Positions 55,291 to 64,000 of a stretch of 64,000 nucleotides of DNA are shown piece after piece. The stretch spans positions 1-64,000 of the forward strand of contig NXFV01000318.1 in assembly GCA_002803225.1 (NCBI GenBank). The letters run 5' to 3'. The first letter of the stretch is position 1, and every line of letters starts with the position of its first letter. The stretch comes from Gamarada debralockiae. Taxonomy: Eukaryota > Ascomycota > Leotiomycetes > Helotiales > Hyphodiscaceae. The position numbers were made by a program, and so were the translations under genes. Below the pieces are notes generated by a model that was given only the letters and a program-made list of their open reading frames with translations, made no database searches and was not told where the DNA came from.

Positions 55291-56211
55291 TTAGAAGTTA
55301 TGTGGAATCTCTGACCCCAGGAGCAGGAACCCCATCCCATGTTTAAATGACAGCCTATTCTCCCAGAGATTTTCCTCCTCATCTTCGTCTCCGCATACAA
55401 TCCACACTTCTGGTAGTTCTTTTGCTTGTTCCGGTTCAGCCTTCTCGTACTTTGCAGCATTTTGCTTCGAGAGCACAACCCCCCATCCAAGTAGTTTTTC
55501 TCCTGTCGGTCTCCACTTTGTCTCCGAGATCTCTTTATTTACATGGCATGAGATCTCAATTTTGATGGGCCAACCTAGTTCTCTTATCAACGCCTTCTCT
55601 ATCGATAGCAAAGAGTTGACGAAATGATCTCTATGATCGGTCGTTTCCTGGGGCTCTATGAAGTTCCCGTTTGCCTTGCAAATATCGCATTGACATGTGT
55701 AGATTTCGAGGAAGGCATGTACCATCTCATGCAACAAGGTGTCGATATATCTTTTCAGTGTTAGAATCTCTCGTTCTTTTCCTGGCCTGAGTACTATCCC
55801 GATGGTCCTAGATGGATAATGGTACCATCCGTTAAGATTGTGGTCCTCCTCAACTGTGTGCAGTTTCCTCAGTTTCTTTGCAACGGCTCCAAAGAAGAAG
55901 GCGTTGTCGAAAATCTTGAAGTAGGCTCTGAGATACTTCTCCACATCTTTTGAGAGAGGACAAACATAGTCTGGTAGTGACAAGCGTAGCATTTTCATTT
56001 CATCGGATGAGAGCTTGACCTGGAGAGGAATATTTATGTTGCTCGTGAGCATCTTGGCCAGTGCGTTTCTTTCGTAGCCGCGAGACCGAAGATTGTGAGC
56101 GCAGGCGTCGAGATGGGGACTCCGATGCGTTTTGGAAAACTTTTTATTGCTGTAATGATAGTATTCTCTGAGCTCAGAGGGGCTTGGAATTTCGTTCGAA
56201 AAATACTCCAT
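55291..56211 (-). CDS. SprT-like zinc metallopeptidase domain protein
   Basis: A minus-strand ORF; the first in-frame ATG gives 306 aa (MEYFSNEIPSPSEL). The frame is open for 40 more codons upstream without an ATG, so an upstream exon is possible. The SprT-like domain contains the zinc motif HEMVH (161-165, LLHEMVHAFLEIYTC) with a third ligand in the later DHRDHF segment (about 192-197). A CQCDIC motif lies next to the active site. C-terminal residues are Glu/Lys-rich. The family includes DNA-protein crosslink proteases (Spartan/Wss1-like) and many short fungal proteins of unknown target. This one lacks recognisable UBZ or SIM modules, so a DNA-repair role is only possible. Confidence 0.75.
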   Translation of the reverse strand: MEYFSNEIPSPSELREYYHYSNKKFSKTHRSPHLDACAHNLRSRGYERNALAKMLTSNINIPLQVKLSSDEMKMLRLSLPDYVCPLSKDVEKYLRAYFKIFDNAFFFGAVAKKLRKLHTVEEDHNLNGWYHYPSRTIGIVLRPGKEREILTLKRYIDTLLHEMVHAFLEIYTCQCDICKANGNFIEPQETTDHRDHFVNSLLSIEKALIRELGWPIKIEISCHVNKEISETKWRPTGEKLLGWGVVLSKQNAAKYEKAEPEQAKELPEVWIVCGDEDEEENLWENRLSFKHGMGFLLLGSEIPHNF

Positions 56212-58243
56212 TGTTGGTATCGAGGTGTCCGCCACACCCAGTGGATCACGAAGTAAAGATATCCTTTCCGGTTTCGAAGAACTTTGGTTAGGAATTTTTC
56301 TCACGATGATGTTGGCAGGGCATGTCTTCAATGCTTTTATAAAGCTCCATTCTGTTCTGACCTGAAGAGGTTCAAACTGCAGCCAGTTCAGAACTCAATC
56401 CCACTAGACAAGCAAAACCGCCAAATTCAAAAAGGTTTATAGGCTACCATATACCTCATATTGAAAGCTGAGAATACGAGGTACATGCCGACAAAAGACA
56501 ATTATTGGTCAGAGGTAACCAGTTTCTAGGATTTCTGAAGGTAGGAGATAAATTTAGCTGTTGCGGACAGCCCAAGCGGGTGTCATCCGCTGGAGCTAGA
56601 GGATTGGCACCATGAGTGATGATATACTGACCTACCGCCGTATTAAACTTAGCGACATTTATTTCATACGAAACTTGTTTAATTAGGTTTTTGTAAGGAG
56701 CAGTGGCCTTCCTGGAGGCCGCCTGAAGTAGACAAAGGGTTTGATTCCTGGATTCAAAATGAGCGATTCAGAGTGATATCACTAGTAAACTCTGTCACTG
56801 CCAGGGCGAAACCAAAAGAGTGAATATAATGATTGGCTGAAATCGAATAAATGTAGGGAGTTGATGACTATATAACACTACCTGATGCTCAAGGCTTCAG
56901 CTCAAAGTATTTTCCCCGATGATGGCGTCTCTCATGTAAGCTGTGAATAGAGAACTTCCGGAACATTCCTGATATTCACAGAGAATAAAGTGAAAAGTAC
57001 TTGGCCAATGTACCTACACAACTTCATACCACTGGCGAGAACCTTATCGGCGTCGGGCGCATCTGCCCCGCTTTGATTTTTCCGTGTTGAGAGTCTTCCA
57101 GCTTCGATTGCTTGAGAGCCACGAACTACAGCACTAGGGTCTCTCAGATACAACAGGTGGAAGTATCGAATCCCATCAAATAAGTGACTGTTGGGATCTG
57201 CCGCAGGCAGAGCAAATTACTCATCTACACGGCCCTTAAAGTTATGGAAAGATAGCCACGTGGTGGATGAACGTCTATTGGTCACTCCGCCAGTGACTTT
57301 ATAGGTTGGAGGAGGCAGGGGAAAAGGGTAAGAGAGGTTCAATCGTCTACAGGCTGTGAGCAGTGAATTTGTAACGCAAGAACGTGATGTTCTGTGAATT
57401 AGATTCGAATTGGTTGGTACTACTAAAGCACTAAGAGTTCTTCCTTTAAAATATCAAAGTCAATCTACTATGAGGTTCTAACAGATCCATGCCTAGCACC
57501 AAGGCACATATGGTAACCAAGACTTCTTTGCCCTACAGCTCTTCCCCACCAGCAGGACCACGACATCTCATGACTTCATACTCTTATACTACTGCCATTG
57601 CATCAGTGTCAACTAACATATAACTAGCATTATCACTGTCACTCAATCTTTCACTGTCAATCAGATTGTCATTGTCAGCCGGCGTGGTCATTCACAAGGG
57701 AATCAAACAGCCGTGAACTCCCGACATCAAATCCAGCTGCTGTACTTCTAGACCCACTTGACGGTGGCAGATGAGTTCCGACGTGAAATGGAGATACAAA
57801 CAGCTCCACTTGCACTTAGTAAGCATCTGGGAAACACAGGTTGTTAGGAAGAAAAGAGGTCACGTGATTTAAGAGTAAATAGGGGTAAGACACCAGCTCA
57901 GACGACACAAGGACTCGTTTAGATGCTACGTTGAGTAGACATCACGATAAGAACTAGACAATGACGTTAAGGCTTCCCAAATGCACGTATTAGAATTTCT
58001 TGGTCGTGACTCAGATTCATCTAAAGACACATCAGCTTCATGAAATGGGAGTGGATTTATCAACCAGTGTACGCTGAGAGGAGTAAAAGGAAACTAAACA
58101 AAAAGTAGAAATGCCATTAAAGCCTCAATCTCACGATGCACCAAATGTCCTCGAAACTCCGCCCCCTCTCGCCGCAAATGAAAAGTAGTGTGTGTCCTCC
58201 AAACTCCTCTGCTAACATGAATCCAACATCTCAATTATAGAAT
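56212..58243. other. Intergenic (2 kb), nothing recognisable
   Basis: No ORF with a recognisable domain. Includes the promoter side of the SprT-like gene and the 3' flank of the repeat-built gene at 58244. Confidence 0.4.
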
Positions 58244-61200
58244 TTAGAAGCCCTGCGGACCTCGACCATCAACCCCTCCTGTTCGAAAGAACTCTGCCAC
58301 AACACCGATCGCGTATGAACAGCCTGCAACCCACGCCGCACCAATCAACAGCCGCTTTGCTCGTCCCTTGCTCTTGCGTCGAGGAGACTCGCTATCTTCC
58401 TGCCAGTTCGACTTTCCGCTGAAGACGGGCTCCTCACGACGGACATCGATGTTAGATTTGAAAGGTGGATCAGAGACAGGGAGGTCATGGTTCACGAAGC
58501 CAGTGGGACTGGCGAAGTTGCCTGTTGCCGCGATGGGAGAGCTTTGCATGCCGTCAATAGGATTTGTGGTTTTGCGTTTGTGATCCTGGATAGCAGAGGC
58601 GGATTCGCTCTTTGAGCCTTGCGGGCCTGCCGGTCGGACTTTGCGGAATACAAGGACGTCGCCACTGCCAGATACGATTTCATAGCCTTCAGCTTGGAGG
58701 GGCTGGAAGTGTGGGAAGAACTTGGCGGGGTTAGACAATCGGAGAAGCACCTCTGCGGGAGTAAGAGCAGATGCTGAGTCTGGCACAATGGAAGTTGTTT
58801 CGGCTGTGTTGATCTCTTGCATGGTCGGATCATACGCAAGGATCTTGTATACAGTCGGCTCCCGTGTATCTGGGATAGGTGTAACCTCTGGCATGCTTTC
58901 GCTACTCATCGCTGGCTCGGTCGTAGAAGTCTGCTGAACTTGTCGGTGCTTGGAATCGAGTGTGCCGTATTGCTCCTCATAGATGTTTCGAATCTCCCTG
59001 ACTAGGTCCTTATCATCCTTCTCTTGTTTGGCCAGCTTTCGAGCTCTGCTCTCTTCTTCGGTTTCATCACGCTTTCCAAACGACGATACACGGACTGAAA
59101 GGTCCCCTTCTCCTTGTTGAGCAGCAACTTCCTCGGCGTAGCATGTCTCGAGTCCCATAGGCTTCTTCGAATATGGATCCTTTTCGTTCTGGAGCTTGAC
59201 TTCTTCGACATAGCTGGTCTCGAGGCCTTGGGGTACTTTTGAGTATGGGTCTCTCTCGATCTCAAGCTTGCGTTCTTGTGCCTTCTCTGTTGCGTAGCTG
59301 GTTTCAAGTCCTTGGGGTGCCTTTGAGTATGGATCTCTCTCCATCTCGAGCGCACGCTCTTGAGCCATCTCCTCTGCATAACTGGTCTCTAGTCCCATAG
59401 GCTTCTTCGAGTACGGATCAATTTCGCTCTGAAGCTTGACTTCCTCGGCATAGCTTGTTTCAAGTCCTTGGGGTTCCTTCGAATACGGGTCAATCTCATT
59501 CTGTAGTCTTGCCATTTCGTCAATGCCATTCTTTTCACCGACATCTCTTGCCGTACGGTCCAATGAGGTCTGAATCCGGGGAGTATTCGTGTTTCTTGCA
59601 AATGACTCTTTTGGTGCAACCTCAGGAATATCTTGGCCCGAAAGTTCATTTTCTGGCTTGAGACTTGCGGAGTCTTGCGTTGAAGTCCATCTTGTCTCAA
59701 ACTCTTCTGGGAAGTCCCGAACGAAGTTGCCAGTCATCTTTCGCTGTGGTGACTTCGAGGACAAATCTGCCGAGACATTTGCAAGCTCTGCATTGACACT
59801 CGCACTAAGATGCGTATGGGTATTTCGAAGTTCGCTGGCCTTGATCTTGAAACCTTGCAAGACCTTGTCCCGTTTCTTTTGAATGTCTTCTTCTAGCTTA
59901 CTCCGCATGGCAAGCTTCTCTGCCTCGGTTTCCTTCTTTGCGTCTTTAATAATGCCTGAAGCTGCGCGAACGTCACTAGGTCGAAGCAGATCCAGATCCT
60001 CCCTCGTATCTTCATTCGGGTAGCGGAATGACTTGTCTGTATTACCACTGCCACAACCAAGAAAGATATTCTTCAAGATTCTTCTGGGGCCATAAACAGC
60101 TCGCTTGTCGAAGTCTCGCAGACTTTCTGCCACAGTGTCTCGTTTTGGAGGGGGTTGTCCGTCTGGTTCGTTGTGCATAACCGGCCCATAAGTTACCTTG
60201 CTGTCGTAATCCTTCAGACCTTCTTGCACGGGACAAGCGGTTTCAGGTAACTTTCCATCAGGCTCTCTATATCGAACGGCGCCAATAGGATTCTTCTTTT
60301 CGTAATCTTCCAGACTTTCCCGCGTACCATCGGATTTCTCAGGCAGCTTTCCATCCGGCTCTCTGTACATGACGGGTCCGTAAATGGTTCTGCTGTCATA
60401 GTCCTTCAGGCCCTCCTGCACAGGACATAGCTTCTCGGGTGCCTCTGCTTCTGGTTCATACCACCGAGAAGCTTCGTAGGAAGTTCTTCTGTCGTATTCA
60501 TTCAGACTCTCATTCTTGGATTCTGGTTTTTGTCCGTCGGGCTCGTAGCGAAAGAAAGGCTTGTACTGTCGGTCGCTCTCGTAGTCCTTCAAGCTCTCTC
60601 GTGTTGGATCGGATCGCTTGCTAGGGTCTATACCTGATTTGCTGGAGGAATCGGAAGGTGGAGTGTAGGTCTTGACCTCTGGCTCAGTTGGCTTCGAGGC
60701 AGGTGGGGCAAAATCTTGGAATTGAGACCGATAGCCTTTGAAAGTCTTCACTGGAACGTCAATTGGCTTTCGAGTGCTTTCAGATGACTTGTTCTTGAAA
60801 ACTTTTCGATTTGTGATGGGATCAATCTCGTATTCTTGCTCAGGCTCGGGTGTTTGTTTACTTTGGAAACGCTGGAATCTTCTTCGAAATCCTTCTTGGT
60901 CGTATGTTGTTTGACGTGGTGTATCTTGCTGAACAGTGGAAGTGTTGAGATTAGGGTTGATCGCATTGTTGGCCGACATGAGCCAAATTCGTGATCTTGC
61001 ACGTACGCGGTCGTAAAGTCCATCCCTGCTATCGAGAAGCTTATCAAGAGCACTCTGTTCCACGTCTTCAATTCCCGTCGAGTTCTTATGTTGGCCTTCT
61101 CTCATTTTATTCAACTCATCGACATCAACCCATCTTCCTCCAGGTCTTGGATCTTGTCCGCGCCATGCGCTGCACATAAAACCCTTGAACCCAAAGTGTC

Positions 61201-61486
61201 TCGGGGAAATGGGATTTTGGCGGTCCCACGCGAGTCTTCTGTTCAGAGCCTCCACGTACTTATGTTTCATAATTCGATGGCGACGCTGTACCTCCTTCTG
61301 GAAGTCAGGATCGAGATAGGAAGACCAAAGGCCAATTCGAAGTGTTCGGATCTGGTGATGGGGTCGAGATCGCATAGGCAGGGTGCCAGAGGATCGAAGC
61401 ATGGCTGTTGATGAGGCGATGGAGCTTTGGAGTAGGATGGGGGATATCGAAGTCTGCGGGACTGAAGCAATCTGCGAAGAGAACAT
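58244..61486 (-). CDS. Repeat-built, probably mitochondrial protein (fungal 'serine-threonine rich' family)
   Basis: A single-exon 1080-aa minus-strand ORF with a genuine ATG. The first ~50 residues are Ser/Arg-rich without acids (MRSRPHHQIRTLRIG), like a mitochondrial presequence. Two repeat arrays follow. About six units of ~35 aa have the core SLKDYDS..xYGPVxYREPDG (about residues 300-490). Five units have the core DPYSKxPxGLETSYAEE (about 665-800). Between them is a charged helical region. A hydrophobic segment near the C-terminus (LLIGAAWVAGCSYAIGVVAE) can anchor it in a membrane. Proteins with these repeats are conserved in filamentous ascomycetes as far as I recall, with no known function. 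Location is inferred from the N-terminus. Confidence 0.75.
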   Translation of the reverse strand: MFSSQIASVPQTSISPILLQSSIASSTAMLRSSGTLPMRSRPHHQIRTLRIGLWSSYLDPDFQKEVQRRHRIMKHKYVEALNRRLAWDRQNPISPRHFGFKGFMCSAWRGQDPRPGGRWVDVDELNKMREGQHKNSTGIEDVEQSALDKLLDSRDGLYDRVRARSRIWLMSANNAINPNLNTSTVQQDTPRQTTYDQEGFRRRFQRFQSKQTPEPEQEYEIDPITNRKVFKNKSSESTRKPIDVPVKTFKGYRSQFQDFAPPASKPTEPEVKTYTPPSDSSSKSGIDPSKRSDPTRESLKDYESDRQYKPFFRYEPDGQKPESKNESLNEYDRRTSYEASRWYEPEAEAPEKLCPVQEGLKDYDSRTIYGPVMYREPDGKLPEKSDGTRESLEDYEKKNPIGAVRYREPDGKLPETACPVQEGLKDYDSKVTYGPVMHNEPDGQPPPKRDTVAESLRDFDKRAVYGPRRILKNIFLGCGSGNTDKSFRYPNEDTREDLDLLRPSDVRAASGIIKDAKKETEAEKLAMRSKLEEDIQKKRDKVLQGFKIKASELRNTHTHLSASVNAELANVSADLSSKSPQRKMTGNFVRDFPEEFETRWTSTQDSASLKPENELSGQDIPEVAPKESFARNTNTPRIQTSLDRTARDVGEKNGIDEMARLQNEIDPYSKEPQGLETSYAEEVKLQSEIDPYSKKPMGLETSYAEEMAQERALEMERDPYSKAPQGLETSYATEKAQERKLEIERDPYSKVPQGLETSYVEEVKLQNEKDPYSKKPMGLETCYAEEVAAQQGEGDLSVRVSSFGKRDETEEESRARKLAKQEKDDKDLVREIRNIYEEQYGTLDSKHRQVQQTSTTEPAMSSESMPEVTPIPDTREPTVYKILAYDPTMQEINTAETTSIVPDSASALTPAEVLLRLSNPAKFFPHFQPLQAEGYEIVSGSGDVLVFRKVRPAGPQGSKSESASAIQDHKRKTTNPIDGMQSSPIAATGNFASPTGFVNHDLPVSDPPFKSNIDVRREEPVFSGKSNWQEDSESPRRKSKGRAKRLLIGAAWVAGCSYAIGVVAEFFRTGGVDGRGPQGF

Positions 61487-62655
61487 CTTGATAGCTAGCT
61501 ATGTCGTCTCATACTCGTATCTATAGAACTTCTTGTTAGTTTCAGAAGTCGGCTGTGTCATACAGAGCTGGAGTAGACTGACCTCCACTATTTGCTTTTC
61601 ACAACGGAAAAGTATCTTGTCCTGTTCTTTGTGAAATCTCTGGGTAGATGAATTAGTTCGCACAGAGAAAGAAAGCTCTGATGTGGTGTTGTTGACAGTG
61701 CGAACTGAATCAGGTGTGAGACAGCGTGAGTGAGCAGTTGGCGGAATTATACCCACAGGAAACCCGATCTTTTCACCTCGAAGATGGCGGCGAAATTGGG
61801 ATGATTGAACACGTATATTGCATGTATTGGACGTCCGCTGTTGATATTAGACCGAGTTTGGTACTTTCGTTGAGTTGTGACGCCTGCTCGGAGCCTCTGC
61901 TGATGAGCCGATGTAGAATGACGGAGACCAGGCACGACGACTCACTGCTAGAGATAGTATTTTCACACGAGGAAAGTTATAGCGAACCAGTTTTCGATGT
62001 TCAAGTTCAGTAGATGAGTCTCTAGGGGCGATATTTTGAAGGATACGGACGGAGTGTAGGGTGCGTTGGAGAAGTGAAGGTGGTGAGACGCAGCTCGCTG
62101 GCGACTTGGAGCATGACAATGCGGGGTAACGATACGCGCCCGCAATGACCCGGACAGCCCAGGAAAGAGCGGCGCCCTTCAATTTAAAGCAGCCAGAACG
62201 CTATGACCATTTTGATCTCATCGTCATTTGAGGCGAAGTGGGATGTAAATATTTGCGAAATTGATCCCTTCATACAATGAACACTCTCTTTCTATAGCTC
62301 TTCTTCCCCTCTATTCTCTCAGCTACTCAGACAGTATGGGCCTCATTTAATATTTGAGGTCGGCTTAGAGACTGACCGGATCACCGACCTAACGGCGAGC
62401 TCAAAATGGAATAGGAAGGGTCGGTCGATGCTGCGAATAGCCCTTATAACCTTCCCACGAGCGAATCCGCGATTTCATTTTCCAACGTCCCCAGGAATTT
62501 GCGCATAATCAGAAATACCGAATACAATCGCTTATGCTGCTTACCGCTGCGAAAGTAGTTCTAGATTGCTTCCAAACCTAGCCCTGAATCAACCTTTCGA
62601 TCTGTTCCACATACCTTAGCCTCCTGCCTTACGAACAATCCCGGAAACTTCCAGC
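61487..62655. promoter_or_regulatory. Divergent promoter region, repeat-built gene / listerin
   Basis: 1.17 kb between two opposite start codons. No TATA box or operator could be assigned. A short dyad-like GGTCGGC..GACC stretch occurs near 62360-62390. Confidence 0.4.
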
Positions 62656-64000
62656 ATGAGCAAACGACAGTTTAAATCACAGGCCTCTAGCAGCCGAGCA
62701 GCATCAGGCGTAGGCTTTGGCGGGTTTGGTTCGACTTCAACAGGCAGCACGCTCTCCTACGTCACCGAACCGCCTAACCTCTCTTCCATCAGCGACGCGA
62801 ATGTGGTTGTAGGATTCAAGAATCTCTCCAAGAAGGATGGCACAACCAAGTCGAAAGCTTTGGAGGATCTGCGGACATACATTCAGGCACATCCGTTCGA
62901 AGAAGGGGGAGGGCCCGAGGAGGCGATATTAGAAGCATGGGTGCGTTTTCGATGTTTGAACTACGTTATGTGCGAGGTAGTAATAAAAATGTTAGGTCAA
63001 ATTTTATCCACGTCTCTCGATAGACAATTCCCGTCGAGTCCGTGAACTATCCCACAATTTGCAATATGAGCTCCTGAGGACCGCCCGGAAGAGAATGGAG
63101 AAGCACATACCGAAAATCGTTGGAAGCTGGCTTTCGGGAACATATGACAGAGATCGACCTGTGGCGAGGGCTGCGACGGACGGTATAGAGTCTTTCCTAG
63201 ACACTGATGACAAGGTGGCCATTTTCTGGAAACGTTGCCAAGTCCAGATTCTGGACTACGCTCAAGAAGCTATCAACGAGACTCCGCAGACTCTCAGTGA
63301 TGAGCGAACAATGAGCGCTGATGATGTTCAAGCCAAATATTTCAGAGTTGTTGGCTCCAGCATCTCCCTTGTTCTCAGTCTTCTGGTCAAGTTGAGCAGC
63401 GATGATATCCTCAAACACCAGGATAAGTATGAGGAGTTTCTTGCTAACAGCAAGAAGCTCTGGGCTCTAGCTGCCTGTGAAGACGCATTTGTTAGAAGAA
63501 CTACGGATCAGCTACTGACCGTTTGTTTGGACAAACAACACGATATAATTGAGAATGACCTCGAATTGATCAGTCACGCTTTCGTTGCAGAGGCATTGAG
63601 GGCATCGCAAGCGTCATCGGCCTTCCAATTACTACAAACGTTGGGAAAGTTGACGACCAAATTTCCTCACGTCTGGACGACAGCCTACAAAGGGAAGAAA
63701 TCTCCATTATCTAGACTTCGTCATTTCGTCGAGAAAGGTTCCCAAGGAGGGCCTCCCGAATATTGGCATGCCCTTCGATCACTTCTTCCACTTTTGCCAG
63801 CTGAAGTCATGCCAGCTGATACCGATGCTTCGTTGGAGTTTTTGAAGGCTTTCCGCGACGGCATTGGTAACAGAGAAGAGCCAAGGGGCAATGCTGTAGA
63901 AGGCTGGTCCAGCTATTTCGAGGTTGCAAGAATTCTTGTTGGAAACCTTGCTGATTCCGCTGCACAAGGAAGACTTGTCCAGGAGTCAATATACCCAGTG
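62656..64000 (+). CDS. LTN1: Listerin-type E3 ubiquitin ligase, N-terminal part (runs off window)
   Basis: Exon 1 is 62656-62940; a 55-nt intron follows; exon 2 runs from 62996 past the window end with no stop (430 codons seen). It starts with MSKRQFKSQASSSRAASG, then a glycine-rich stretch and VVGFKNLSKKDGTTKSKALEDL, the conserved Ltn1 N-terminal motif. Across the splice it reads EAWVKFYPRLSIDNSRRVRE, also conserved. The seen part is the N-terminal HEAT-like helical region; the C-terminal RING is outside. Listerin ubiquitinates nascent chains stalled on 60S ribosomes (ribosome-associated quality control), working with Rqc2 and Cdc48. Assignment strong; gene incomplete only because of the window edge. 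Confidence 0.88.

Noticed and set aside
1..64000. CRISPR array, operon-type systems or prokaryotic insertion
   Set aside because: No regularly spaced repeats; spliceosomal introns and fungal families throughout.

Overview
This window is nuclear DNA of a filamentous ascomycete (Pezizomycotina). Coding genes sit on both strands. They are broken by short introns of about 44-137 nt with fungal splice signals. The gene families (HET domain, DUF7708-NACHT NTPase, BBE-like oxidase, fungal APH kinase, Syp1, listerin) are typical of this group. A class such as Leotiomycetes is possible, but the sequence alone does not settle it. Exon junctions were derived by hand from open frames, splice signals and family conservation; no transcript data were used.

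Layout. 1-7 kb is a decayed flank: the 3' end of a Ty1/copia element with its LTR, an intact APH-like kinase, then a broken Myb-like gene (minus strand, 6.5 to 3.4 kb) with a perfect 161-bp tandem duplication and a stop-rich, RIP-like middle. 7-10 kb holds no recognisable gene. 10.5-12.9 kb is a NIPA-type Mg2+ transporter whose frame needs a GC-AG intron. 13.6-14.0 kb is a MITE-like inverted-repeat element. 14.3-19.0 kb is a six-exon DUF7708-NACHT STAND protein. 19.6-22.4 kb is a transposon graveyard with two TA-flanked elements and a broken Tc1/mariner transposase. 23.7-25.2 kb encodes a trypsin-fold protein with Cys at the nucleophile position, trailed by two near-identical introns. 25.2-29.5 kb is gene-poor. 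29.6 kb encodes a small secreted protein. A 134-bp solo LTR with a 5-bp target duplication lies at 31.6 kb.

31.9-40 kb is conserved housekeeping-type sequence: a secreted BBE-like FAD oxidase, an F-BAR/muHD endocytic protein (Syp1-like) and a Csk1-like CDK-activating kinase in divergent orientation. A frameshifted small gene and a short bZIP follow. 42-54 kb is accessory: two GNAT pseudogenes and one intact GNAT surround a large protein with two kinase-like domains and a HET-domain gene. 55-64 kb contains a SprT-like metallopeptidase, a repeat-built putative mitochondrial protein and the start of listerin (RQC E3 ligase), which runs off the right edge.

The genes do not form one pathway. The STAND and HET proteins are candidate non-self recognition factors. 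APH, bZIP, GNAT and BBE proteins are typical of accessory stress or secondary-metabolite biology. Syp1, Csk1, SprT-like, NIPA and listerin are core cell functions. No tRNA, rRNA or CRISPR was seen.
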